Positions 1 through 8,033 of a stretch of DNA of 64,000 nucleotides are shown piece after piece. Source of the DNA: Cristatella mucedo. Taxonomy: Eukaryota; Bryozoa; Phylactolaemata; Cristatellidae. Numbering within the stretch: the first letter of the stretch is position 1; each line of letters starts with the position of its first letter. The DNA is taken from assembly GCA_009760855.2 (NCBI GenBank), contig WPIO01000291.1, positions 56,585 through 120,584 of the forward strand, written 5' to 3'. The translations under genes and the position numbers were made by a program. The notes beneath the pieces are model-generated. The model ran no database searches, was not told the DNA's origin, and was given only the letters and a program-made list of their open reading frames with translations.

Positions 1-2
1 AA

Positions 3-194
3 AGAGTTGAACAAACTGAATCTGAATCCGATAGTGATGATCCAGATTACGATCCAGACGAGTCTGAAGAAGAAGATGAGTCAGAGTATTCAGAAAGTGA
101 AGGAGAGTATGATCCTAATAAAGGCTACGAACAAGCATTCGGTTTTGATAAAGAAGTTGATTACAATTACGTAAACGAAGAAGATGAACTATAA
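3..194 (+). CDS. Acidic C-terminal tail of a truncated viral-element protein
   Basis: An open frame enters from the left window edge and stops at TAA 192-194. The visible 63 residues are very rich in Asp, Glu and Ser in the first two thirds, with repeats of the type DDPDYDPDE and EYSESEGEYDP, then end in a Tyr/Asn/Glu-rich tail. It is followed 20 bases later by the next gene on the same strand. Acidic tails occur on many viral DNA-binding and replication proteins, but no catalytic domain lies in this part and the identity cannot be decided. The strong composition bias and the clean stop make it likely to be real coding sequence. Confidence 0.6.
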   Translation, partial: RVEQTESESDSDDPDYDPDESEEEDESEYSESEGEYDPNKGYEQAFGFDKEVDYNYVNEEDEL

Positions 195-214
195 AAAATT
201 TATATTTACATAGA

Positions 215-483
215 ATGGATGTTTCTAGAATTCTTAGTTGTGAACAATCAAGAGATATGGCTCTAAAAATTTGTCTGCAAAAGTTAAAGAAAGTAGATCA
301 AAGAATTGTTCACTTGATAAACTTATTCCAGATTTGGATAGCTCGTACACTGGTGTTCTTGTTGAGATTTGTGATACACGTGATAAACTAACGGAGTGTA
401 GAAATAAAATAAATACAATGCTGATAGAAGCAGAGAAGAAATCAAAAACTCCAAAAACTAAACAGGGCGTTCAGATTAATTAA
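215..483 (+). pseudogene. Small helical protein of the viral element, frameshifted
   Basis: The ATG at 215 follows a CATAGA motif like other starts in the element. Its frame reads as a hydrophilic helical N-terminus and then becomes implausibly hydrophobic before stopping at 389-391. A different frame, open from 244, gives a hydrophilic C-terminal half rich in Lys, Asp and Glu that ends at TAA 481-483. The two halves look like one protein of about 90 residues broken by one indel between about 260 and 320. No family is recognised. The alternative is two overlapping tiny genes, which is less likely because the second frame has no ATG at its beginning. Confidence 0.5.
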
Positions 484-514
484 TTTTGTATATTTTTGTA
501 TAATAGTATAGGAA

Positions 515-703
515 ATGTCAGCAACTGAAGTAACTGATCCCAATCTTGCCACATCTGCAACTCTGCTGAAAGCATATGTTGATTATCTTGTAAAGTCTAG
601 AATGATTGCATACGATCAACAGACACTAGACTCAGATATCTCAATAATGACAGATACATCTGTTAAAAAGTTTTACATTGATGAGTGTGACACTAAAGCA
701 TAA
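515..703 (+). CDS. Small uncharacterised viral-element protein, 62 aa
   Basis: Intact frame from ATG 515 to TAA 701-703, preceded by TATAGGAAATG, the start-proximal motif shared by several genes of the element. The product is acidic, without membrane segments or cysteine pairs apart from a single Cys near the C-terminus (DECDTKA). It begins MSATEV and contains a likely amphipathic helix around residues 15-30. It sits 31 bases after the previous gene and 18 before the next on the same strand. No known family is recognised. It is one of only a few undamaged frames in the element. Confidence 0.55.
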   Translation: MSATEVTDPNLATSATLLKAYVDYLVKSRMIAYDQQTLDSDISIMTDTSVKKFYIDECDTKA

Positions 704-721
704 AAGGTAATCACTTCAGGA

Positions 722-1035
722 ATGGCAAATGTAACAACTGATCTTGAAGCAACAGTTAGATCAAAAGTTGATACTCTTCTTGATACACCTGGAGAAATCT
801 CTGGATATACTAATGGATTGCTAGTCAGCTGCCAACACTTTCAACAGTTATCTCAGGCGTTGCAGGAATTGAACCTGATATTTCTGGAATTGTCAAGGAT
901 GAATGCTATGCAATTCTACCTGATATCTCTGATGGAACTAGTGTCAGACAAAAGGCAACACTTGCTGCTCTTGCTGCTTCAGTTGTTGATCCAGCTGCTT
1001 CAGTTTCTGATACAATTCCAACAACTACTTTATAA
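722..1035 (+). pseudogene. Small Ala/Ser/Thr-rich viral-element protein, frameshifted
   Basis: The frame from ATG 722 codes for a plausible hydrophilic N-terminus (MANVTTDLEATVRSK) up to about 825. Beyond that it becomes a Leu/Gln run typical of a wrong frame. A second frame from about 826 reads sensibly to TAA 1033-1035, with Gly/Ile/Val-rich sequence and an Ala-rich helix (ATLAALAASVVDPAASV). One indel near 826 therefore splits a protein of about 104 residues. No family is recognised. The Ala-rich C-terminal half would suit a structural or membrane-associated role, but this is only inference. Confidence 0.5.
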
Positions 1036-1138
1036 TTAACTTATTTATACAGAAATTAATGTAGAAACTAGAAGTAAATATTGCCTAACAATAGCACAAG
1101 GACAGCAGTTTACGAATATTAAAATTTGTTCTTATCCA

Positions 1139-1423
1139 ATGGGAAGAATTGAAGATATCAGAAGTACACTATTAGAAGCATTAAAATTAGTTTTAGAATA
1201 CAAAGCTTTAAGAGTAGATCATTCAGAAAAAGAAATGGCATATATATTTACAAAAGTTAGAGATGGAACAATCTTTTCAGAGTTTCTTAAAGATTTGAAA
1301 ATAGATAAAATAAATAGTCTTAAATCAGAAGCATACTCTAAAAAATAGTTAACAAAACAATTAACTGGAAAAGAATGTAGTGTACCAACAGAGTTTATTA
1401 AAGAAAGTTTAGATTGGAAATAA
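1139..1423 (+). pseudogene. Charged helical viral-element protein with in-frame TAG
   Basis: ATG 1139 opens a frame for a Lys/Glu-rich, largely helical protein (MGRIEDIRSTLLEALKLVLE at the start). TAG at 1346-1348 interrupts it, but the same frame continues with equally hydrophilic sequence to TAA 1421-1423, so the stop looks like a nonsense mutation in a protein of about 94 residues. The last bases overlap the 3' end of the convergent minus-strand gene (stop at 1409-1411), showing how compact the element is. Not recognised as a known family. If the TAG is the real end, the product is 69 aa. Confidence 0.5.
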
Positions 1424-2120
1424 ACCGCTAAGAATACTACTATCAAAAATTCTATTATCAGTCGATAAACCTGTAGTATTAATTGAATTCAGAGTTGAGT
1501 ATATTATATCACCAATTAAATCAATCTTAATAACATCTAAATTACTTGGAGTTACAAGATTGCTAATATAATTTAAAACAGGAAGTTCAATAGTTATAGA
1601 TAATTCAAAACCTAAAAACCCAAAAGGGTCGCCAGTATATGAAGCTTTTATATAATCACTTAATAATAATATATAGTCATCTTCAATGCCGTAGTATGTA
1701 ATATTAAGAAAATTAGAAACTAAGAAATTTGGTGAGTAAAGTTTGACAATAGTTTCTAACTATACAATTTTTTCTATTTCTAGAAGATATAATGAAGGCT
1801 ATTTTAACATTCGAATAATTTACTCTAGTCAAATTAATATCTTTTAATATAATTGATCTATCACTTATTTCAATAGAACTAGTTGTTAGTCTGAAGTTGT
1901 CAGAAATTTTAAAATCTTGTCCACGCAATCCTCTAGCAACATCGTAAAGATCCTTTATCTTTAATTTTATCTTTGAATAACTTAGTTTTTTTCTTGCTGG
2001 TATATCAGATAATATAGCTAAAGAAGATTTATTACCACTAGAAGGATTACATATACTATCAACGTTCAATCTTCCTTCCATTTCTGAGATAGGTGTTTCT
2101 TTTAGATAAAACATATCCAT
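1409..2120 (-). pseudogene. Uncharacterised minus-strand viral-element protein, about 237 aa, broken
   Basis: Starts at ATG 2120 (minus) and reads as a Ser/Lys/Ile-rich soluble protein (MDMFYLKETPISEMEGRLNV) until about 1770, where that frame ends at 1713. A second frame from about 1800 carries the protein on, passes one in-frame TAG near 1765, and runs to TAA 1409-1411 with beta-rich sequence (LNITYYGIEDDYILLLSDYI). The gene thus has at least one frameshift and one nonsense codon. It is divergent from the + gene at 2131 with only 10 bases between the start codons, and convergent with the gene ending at 1423. No family recognised; beta-rich character would fit a virion protein. Confidence 0.5.
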
Positions 2121-2130
2121 AGCAACCCTT

Positions 2131-2480
2131 ATGAAGCAGTTAATAGGTACAGTACTTCTAATTGCATCTGCAGTTAAGGTTCCAGTAATAGTAGATAGAA
2201 CTCCTGCTTTTCGATCGAGATATTATTTTGTTGCAATTTCATTTAAAAGAAAAAAAGAAGTGTAAAAGAGCAAAGAGTTTTAGATTATTTAAGAGCGAGA
2301 GTAGGTAAGGGAATATAAGTAATTCCATTAGTTGTAAAGAATGATACAGAAGTATTTGATAAGATAGAATTGTGGATTCGTGAGCTTTCTGCTGAAAATA
2401 CTGGAGTAGTAAATTCTATTAGTGCTGCTGTTGATTGCCTTGCAAAATCTAGAAAAGTGCCAAAGTCATACAATTGCTGA
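2131..2480 (+). pseudogene. Small protein with N-terminal hydrophobic segment, broken
   Basis: ATG 2131 starts a frame whose first 20 residues are hydrophobic (MKQLIGTVLLIASAVKVPVI), like a signal peptide or membrane anchor, followed by a basic stretch ending at TAA 2263-2265. Another frame overlaps from about 2250 and continues with plausible hydrophilic, helical sequence (NDTEVFDKIELWIRELSAEN), interrupted by one TAA at 2316-2318, to TGA 2478-2480. Together they resemble a single protein of about 115 residues with one frameshift and one nonsense codon. The opposite strand is also open over part of this span (2285-2473) but begins with TTG and is probably a shadow. No family recognised. Confidence 0.45.
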
Positions 2481-2501
2481 AATAAATAAACTTTTATCTG
2501 A

Positions 2502-2514
2502 TATATAGAAAATG
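2502..2514 (+). promoter_or_regulatory. Start-proximal TATATAG-purine-ATG motif
   Basis: TATATAG at 2502-2508, then AAA, then ATG at 2512. It is one of a set of near-identical contexts at starts in this element, placed where a very short 5' leader would be produced if it is a promoter. Confidence 0.4.
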
Positions 2515-3385
2515 TCGGATCTTCTTGGTGTGGCTAAGGATATTCTTAAAAATGTTTAGTCAATCAAAAAAGATACCATTGCAGATAAGGAAGGATACTT
2601 TTTTAATATAAGTGGAACTACTAATCCTATTAAAGTAAAAATAAATTACCCAATCAAGCTTAAGAATTATAGGTTTAAAGTATGCCTCAAAAAGTTTGTC
2701 GGAACTAATTCTATTAAAAAAACATTACATCTGCAAAAAATACCTTTTTTACAGGATTACAGGTGGATCTGATCGAATAGTAAGGATACCACCTGGCATA
2801 TATGCTGCGTTGTCTGATGATGTACATGTTGATATTGCAGATACAATAAATAATTCTGTTGTATTATCTGGAAATAATAAGTTTGTCTTAGGCATTAATA
2901 CTGCTACTTCTAATTCTTGGATTACTATGCCTGCTGGGTTTACATTTGCTGCTGTTAAATCCACCATGGCTCCACTACTAGGGTTTACTGGAACTGTTTA
3001 TACAACAGACAAGACACTTCCACTATCTGCATACGATGCTGCTCCTGGAAAACAGTTTACACAAATAGTTGTAGATCCTGGAGGGAAAATTGTTTCAGAG
3101 AATGAAGTTTTTGTTTCTGACTTAAACTTAATTCTTATAAACTGTAATTTGGTTGCAAGTGGAACAATTTGCATAAATAATATCGAAACGCAAGCTCTTA
3201 GAAGTTTTGCTTATAATTTCTATCCTTGGGAACAAATGATATATGAACCGAATACTCTTGAATATCCTAATCTCGTTGGAGATTCTATTTCTGATATATT
3301 GATTACAATTACAGATCAAAATTTAAAAGTCTTAGATTTTGGTTCTCAGCAAATTACTGTTGTAATAGAAATTATTGAGATATAA
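2512..3385 (+). pseudogene. Capsid-accessory-like protein, tandem paralogue 1, broken
   Basis: ATG 2512 follows a TATATAG motif. The frame is interrupted by TAG 2557-2559, continues with beta-rich sequence (GYFFNISGTTNPIKVKINYP), then shifts around 2720-2760 into the frame that runs to TAA 3383-3385. The downstream part includes IRIPPG-type and LLGFTGTVY motifs and ends ITDQNLKVLDFGSQQITVVI. This layout (IPxGxY segment, LGF segment, C-terminal ITD-(Q/E)-N strand) is shared with the next two genes, so the three are tandem duplicates of about 285 residues. Similar proteins accompany double-jelly-roll capsid genes in animal virus-like elements as far as I recall, so a penton, spike or other minor capsid role is the working guess, not a demonstrated one. 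Confidence 0.55.
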
Positions 3386-3395
3386 TATAAGAATG
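3386..3395 (+). promoter_or_regulatory. TATAA-GA-ATG start motif
   Basis: TATAA at 3386-3390 lies two bases before ATG 3393, within TATAATATAAGAATG. The same ATATAAGAATG string recurs exactly at the next paralogue (start 4251), so motif and start codon were duplicated together or are under constraint. Confidence 0.4.
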
Positions 3396-4243
3396 TCAAT
3401 AAGAATAACTGGAACTACTAGTTCAGATACAAAAACTCTTGTTCCACCATTAATGCTTAGATCAGATTCTGGCTATAATAAAATAGGATTACGTAGAGTT
3501 GAGTTTACTTATACAAATAAAGTTTTAATGAATGTTACTTCTAATGTAAGCAATTTTTTTGGTATAAAGCAGGACTTACAGCTACACATTCATCTATTCA
3601 AATTGCTAATGGATATTACGACAGTAATAAGATTGTTAATGCTTTGAATACTGCTCTATCAGCAGTAGGTGCTTTATATGTTGTTGTAGGTAGAACACCA
3701 TCTGGCGGAATAAAATTTAGTGTTGATACTGATGATAAGATAATTTTACAAGTTTAAAATGATTACGTCGTAGTACTTGGAAGTAATGCGCCTGGAACTT
3801 CCTATTCTATTGGTGACTCTCTTGGTTTCAATTCAAATCAGCAGGGTTCGTTTGATGCTGATTTGGTTGGTGGAACTCCATATGAAGCAATTGAGAAAGC
3901 TATGTATTTCACTGGAACGTACAAATCTTGGAATAAGATGCAACTACCTGACCACTCTGGCGTGAGATGGATAAGTTTTGACTGTGATCTTGTTAATCCA
4001 GAAATGAATTACGTTGAATATAGAAAAGGTTTCTTAAAACAATCATCATCTTTGTATATAATAGACACCGATGATATAAATCCCGGAGAGAAAGTAGATG
4101 TGCATATTCCGAATGTATTATTTCTTCCTACAAGAGGAGACATCAATGCCATAAGTTCTACAAAAATAAATTTAACAGATCAAAATGAGAATACAATAAC
4201 TATTATTACTGATGTTGTTGCTACTATAGAAATTTTAAAATAA
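3393..4243 (+). pseudogene. Capsid-accessory-like protein, tandem paralogue 2, broken
   Basis: Begins MSIRITGTTSSDTKTLVPP, almost the same N-terminus as paralogue 3. The first frame fails after a T-rich run near 3555-3565. The continuation lies in another frame, contains an in-frame TAA at 3755-3757, and reads to TAA 4241-4243. Recognisable shared segments are NGYYDS, VDTDDKIILQV, SFDCDLVNPEMNYVEYRK, INPGEKVDVHIPNVLFLP and LTDQNENTITII. Length if unbroken would be about 283 residues. It lies 8 bases after paralogue 1 and 7 before paralogue 3, so all three probably form one expression block directly upstream of the capsid genes. Beta-strand-rich throughout, no membrane segment. Confidence 0.6.
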
Positions 4244-4253
4244 TATAAGAATG
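4244..4253 (+). promoter_or_regulatory. TATAA-GA-ATG start motif
   Basis: TATAA at 4244-4248 lies two bases before ATG 4251, in the string ATATAAGAATG that is identical to the one before the gene at 3393. Confidence 0.4.
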
Positions 4254-5019
4254 TCTATCAGAATAACTGGAACAAGCAATTCAGATTCAAAAACTCTAGT
4301 TCCACCAATTAATGGAGCAGAATATAATAAAGTTGGTTTGCGAAGAATTGAATTTCATTATCCAAAAAATCCAGCAATTAAAATAGTTAGGGATGTAAAT
4401 GATGAGCTGCACTTAAAGAGGTTAGCATCAACACCACTTTCAGACTTGATAAAGATTCCTGAGGGTTATTATGATAGTATTGGAATTGTGTTTCGCTTAA
4501 GCAGATTGCTGCTTCAATCAGGAGATTTTTCCTACCGAGATCTAAAGGTGGAATACATTTTACTGCTGATAACGATGATAGAATAATTATGCAGGTTTTT
4601 GGTACTTATATTGTATTATTCGATTATAATAAATCAATAGGTGATACTCTTAGTTTTAGCTCAAAACTACAAGGAATGACAAGTAACTTAGATAATAAAA
4701 GCTTTTATCCAGTAAGAACGTATACAGCATGGAACAATCTTAGAGACGGTGGACGATTTAGAAGTGTTGACTGTGATCTTGTTAATCCATTCATGAACTA
4801 TATAGAGAATAAAAAAAACCTTAAATCAATCTTCTTCATTATTTGTAATCAATACTAATGATTTGAATCCAGGACAAAGAGTAGACATTCACTTAAAAAA
4901 TGTGTTATTTCTACCAAGTCGAACAGATAAGTAATTTTAAAATAAGCCTATCTGATCAAGATGAAAATCATGTAGATTTTATATCTGATATTGTTGTTAC
5001 AATAGAAATTTCGAAATAA
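4251..5019 (+). pseudogene. Capsid-accessory-like protein, tandem paralogue 3, broken
   Basis: Starts MSIRITGTSNSDSKTLVPPI and parallels paralogue 2: IPEGYYDS, a GGIHFTADNDDRIIMQVF segment, VDCDLVNPFMNYIE, LNPGQRVDIHLKNVLFLPS and a final LSDQDENHVDFISDIVV strand before TAA 5017-5019. At least three frame changes are needed to follow it (near 4480-4490, near a poly-A run around 4810, and near 4925-4945), so it is more damaged than paralogue 2. The matching positions of the conserved blocks in paralogues 2 and 3 make the assignment secure although no single frame spans the gene. Function inferred only from its place next to the capsid gene. Confidence 0.6.
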
Positions 5020-5025
5020 AATAGG

Positions 5026-5648
5026 ATGGGTAGCTATGCTAGAGTTGGTCATGGAAGGATAACTGGAGGAAAATATCATGGCTCTGGCGTACTTGACAAG
5101 ATTATTGATGGTGTTGGAAAAGCAGCACCAGTGCTCACTGGACTTACTGGACTTAGCATGAACATTGCCAACAAAGGTATTGAAATGCATCAGGCTAGAA
5201 AATTAATTGAGTTGCAGACTAAGAAAGAAAAGATTGACCAGGAGTATGCTAATAAACCTAGAAATCTTGATAATAAACTTGATGAGGAAAGAAGAAAGAA
5301 AGAACTTGAGTATGAGTTAGAGAAACAAAAAAGGAGGAAGGTTATGATAGAAAGATGAAAGAAATGGATCTTGAGATAAAACGAGCAATGCTTGACAAAC
5401 TTAAACCAAAGAAGAAATACAAAGCAAAGATTGAAGACTCTGAGACTGAGGACTATTCAGAAATATTAAAGGAAAATGATCCTAAGGCATATAAAGAAAT
5501 AGAAAAAGTGATAAAAGAGAAATCTGCAGTACCTGCTATTATGCCTGCTCCAAGAGCTGATGGAAATGGTGGATATATGAAAAAAATTGGTACTGGTTTA
5601 TACATTCAGAATAAGAAATACATTTTTACTTTTTTATATAGAGAAGAA
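5026..5648 (+). pseudogene. Basic coiled-coil protein upstream of the capsid gene, frameshifted
   Basis: ATG 5026 follows AAATAGG. Residues 1-25 are Gly/His/Arg-rich (VGHGRITGGKYHGSG), residues 25-50 form an Ala/Gly/Leu-rich possibly membrane-active helix, and from residue 55 on the protein is an uninterrupted Lys/Glu coiled coil. The first frame stops at 5356-5358, but the coil continues in the frame of the next open stretch (from the A-run near 5330), up to a Pro/Ala-rich segment (AVPAIMPAPRADGNGGY) and a C-terminal patch ending near 5635. That second frame runs without a stop into the capsid frame, probably because another indel removed the natural stop. Gly-rich head plus amphipathic helix suggests an internal virion protein; this is inference. 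Confidence 0.5.
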
Positions 5649-5651
5649 ATG
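5635..5651 (+). promoter_or_regulatory. TATATAG motif before the capsid ATG
   Basis: TATATAG at 5635-5641, then a pure purine stretch GAAGAA, then ATG 5649. It supports 5649 as the true capsid start instead of the upstream in-frame ATG at 5355. Confidence 0.45.
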
Positions 5652-7140
5652 GTAAGAGCACCGATTGACTCGATACTCGAATTAGGTGATCCTAGTTTTC
5701 CCAATTATGAAATCAAAGAGTATCAATTTCGAGAGTTTTATCAGAAAAATGAAAATGAAACAGATAATATTGCAAGTAAGCGTGTAACATTTACTGTCCA
5801 TGGCGAACAAAAAACATGTTATGTTCTATCAGATGCATATCTTTTACTTGAGGGACAACTTGGAGCAGCTGGTGCTGATGCAAATACTATAATAGAACTA
5901 AAAAGAAGTCTCGCTGTTGGACTTGTTAACAATGCTGGCGCGTGGTTGTTTAGTAGTATAAGAATTAGACTTGGCGCTGAAGAAATTGAAAGCCTTCCGC
6001 TAAAAGAAGGAGTTGGCTCTGTCTCGACACTTATGGGTCTTCTATGTTATCCTGATGATTATAATAGGACTGAAGGTCCTGCAACTGGATGGAAAAAAGA
6101 TGAAGCAAATCAAATTGATGATATGTATTTAAATCTTACTTCATATGTCAGTCCAGCTGCTTCTGGAGTAAATACAACAAATGTAAATACTTGTTCTAAT
6201 ATTGGTTTCATCTATAGAAGGGCTACTATAAACAATATTGTTGATAGAAATAATGGAACATGTAGTATTGCTCTTCCACTATCACGAATTTCTGTTTTTT
6301 TGTGCTGATATGAATAAAATTCTTTATAATATCCCTTTTACACTTGAAATGACTCGTGTTGGTGGAAATGAATATGAGGCTATTATGACAGGTGCAACTG
6401 GACTTGCTACACATACTGCAAATACTGTTTTCACTAGAGCATTTACTTCTACGAGTAATCCGGCAATAGATAATGGAGATGGTGTTTATACCAATTTAAA
6501 AATTTTAATGTCAAAGATGAGACTTGTTGTACCATGTTTTAATCCGAATGAGAGTGTGCAAGCAGCGCTTGCTGATTATTCAAGTGAAAAATCTAAGAAA
6601 ATAAGACTTATCTACAGAGTTCGACGATGCGAAAATATCACCATAAGCAGTCTTAATCAAGGACTTAAATTCAGTAAATCTGTATGAGTTCAAAATTCGA
6701 TTGATAAAGTTAGATGGCTTATTGTTGCAGCTCAAAATTATAATAAATATGGAAACTACACTGGAAATCCTTGTACTTACAATCATTGTGATATTAAAAA
6801 TGTTTCTGTGCTTGCTAATGGATCTAAACAATATCCTGCTGTTCTAAGGTCTAGTGAACCTAAGAAAGGAAAATGTGCTCCAGCATACATGGATTTCACA
6901 ACATTCAGAAAACAATATCTTGGCCTTAATGAAATTTCAAGTCCTGTTGGTATAACTTATCCTGAGAGGTTGTCTCTATATCCTATTCATGTTATTGATC
7001 TGCAATATAATGATGAACCACTTAGAGTAACTTCTAGACTTGATGTAACAATTGAATTTAATTCTTCAATACCAAACGATGGTACACAAATAATGATTCA
7101 CTACTTGACTATCTGTGAGAACACCGCAGAGCTTACATAA
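5649..7140 (+). pseudogene. Double-jelly-roll-type major capsid protein, one frameshift and one stop
   Basis: The start MVRAPIDSILELG, the segment AYLLLEGQL, the block VNNAGAWLFSSIRIRLGAEE, the block TLMGLLCYPDDY, and the C-terminal strand LDVTIEFNSS agree in order and spacing with what I know of double-jelly-roll capsid-like proteins in animal virus-like elements. The gene is about 496 codons, the usual size. Breaks: the frame changes inside a 7-T run at 6295-6301, and TGA 6685-6687 interrupts the second frame, which is otherwise open to TAA 7138-7140. The ATG at 5649 is chosen because of the TATATAG motif and the family-like N-terminus; the frame is open further upstream into the coiled-coil gene. 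Role: building block of an icosahedral capsid. Family assignment rests on pattern memory, not a search. Confidence 0.75.
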
Positions 7141-7147
7141 AATAGTA

Positions 7148-7228
7148 ATGGAGCAAACTTCACTTGCAACAAAGGTGTTACTGTCTATGATGGAAGTGAC
7201 ATTTAAAAAATTTAAACCAGAAATATAA
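7148..7228 (+). CDS. Possible 26-residue peptide
   Basis: ATG 7148 lies 7 bases after the capsid stop in the context AAATAGTAATG, similar to other starts in the element, and runs to TAA 7226-7228. The product is short, with a hydrophobic first half and a basic end. It may be a real small virion peptide, a remnant of a larger gene, or chance. Nothing in the sequence identifies it. Confidence 0.25.
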   Translation: MEQTSLATKVLLSMMEVTFKKFKPEI

Positions 7229-7275
7229 TGAATAAATTTGATTTTGTTTAAGGTTCAGATGAGTGGAAAAAATCG

Positions 7276-8015
7276 ATGTCTTTGAATATTGGAGGCTCAG
7301 AAGTTTACTCAGTGCATGGAAATGACTTTGCATTCGGAGATCAGACAGAAGTAGATATAGAATTAATCGCTAAAAGAAAACTAAAAAAATTAACTGCCAA
7401 TAGTTCTAGTATGAGAGATCATCCAATGTTGTTTGGTAAAGTATTTGAACCTATTGCAGCTAATTTTTTAGAAATGAAACTAAAAGTAATAATTGATAAT
7501 GCATACGATTGTTTTAGTAGTGATGGTGTATGCAAATATTCTCCTGATGGAATAATAAACAGCAATACATTAGTAGAAATAAAATGCTTATGGAGCAGGA
7601 ATATTATTGATGATTTCATACCTAAACAATATCACGCACAGTGTTTACTTGGTTTACATGTTTTAAAATTAAGTGAATGTTTTTACTCTGAGTTTGAGAT
7701 TTTTTTCCTGGGTTGAATTGTGAAGAACCACTGCTAAATTACGTAGCAGCTGGTTATGTAAGAATTCCTAATACTGATTTGGATATGCCACTTAGAGAAC
7801 CAATTTTTATGCTATTGCTTAAAGATGAAAAGTATTTTGATTTTGAGTTTGATATTATAAGCAAATATGGCAGATTTAATAATACGAAAGCAAATGGTTA
7901 TGATATAAAGTATTATATAAGAAGAAGTTTGATCCAAGTAGTAGAAGATGATCCTTGTAGATTTGCTAGAATTGTTCCTATTGTTAAAGAAGTGCTAGAT
8001 AGATCAAAATTTTAA
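7276..8015 (+). pseudogene. YqaJ/lambda-exonuclease-like viral recombinase nuclease, frameshifted
   Basis: Residues 54-59 (GKVFEP) carry the conserved Glu of the first motif. Residues 89-103 give SPDG followed by LVEIK, the catalytic Asp and Glu-x-Lys of the PD-(D/E)xK fold, and QYHAQ at 118-122 is the Gln motif seen in YqaJ-type exonucleases. Such enzymes resect double-stranded DNA 5' to 3' and, with an annealing protein, drive recombination-dependent replication or end repair in phages and large DNA viruses. The frame changes in a 7-T run at 7700-7706, after all catalytic motifs, and the C-terminal part continues to TAA 8013-8015. Whole length about 246 residues, normal for the family. The exact N-terminus is uncertain because an ATG at 7259 in another frame also looks plausible. 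Confidence 0.75.
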
Positions 8016-8023
8016 TTAATACA

Positions 8024-8033
8024 TATATAGATG
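8024..8033 (+). promoter_or_regulatory. TATATAG immediately before ATG
   Basis: TATATAG at 8024-8030 abuts ATG 8031 of the fibre-like gene, the tightest example of the start motif in this element. Confidence 0.4.

Noticed and set aside
2285-2473. Minus-strand 62-codon ORF in the viral element
   Set aside because: Starts with TTG, and the plus strand over the same bases gives a more protein-like sequence continuing the gene at 2131.
2749-3319. Minus-strand ORFs opposite tandem paralogue 1
   Set aside because: Shadows of the plus-strand gene, which shares motifs with two neighbours.
6295-6301. Programmed ribosomal frameshift in the capsid gene
   Set aside because: The T-run could slip, but other genes shift in different directions and in-frame stops occur, which fits mutation better than a programmed site.
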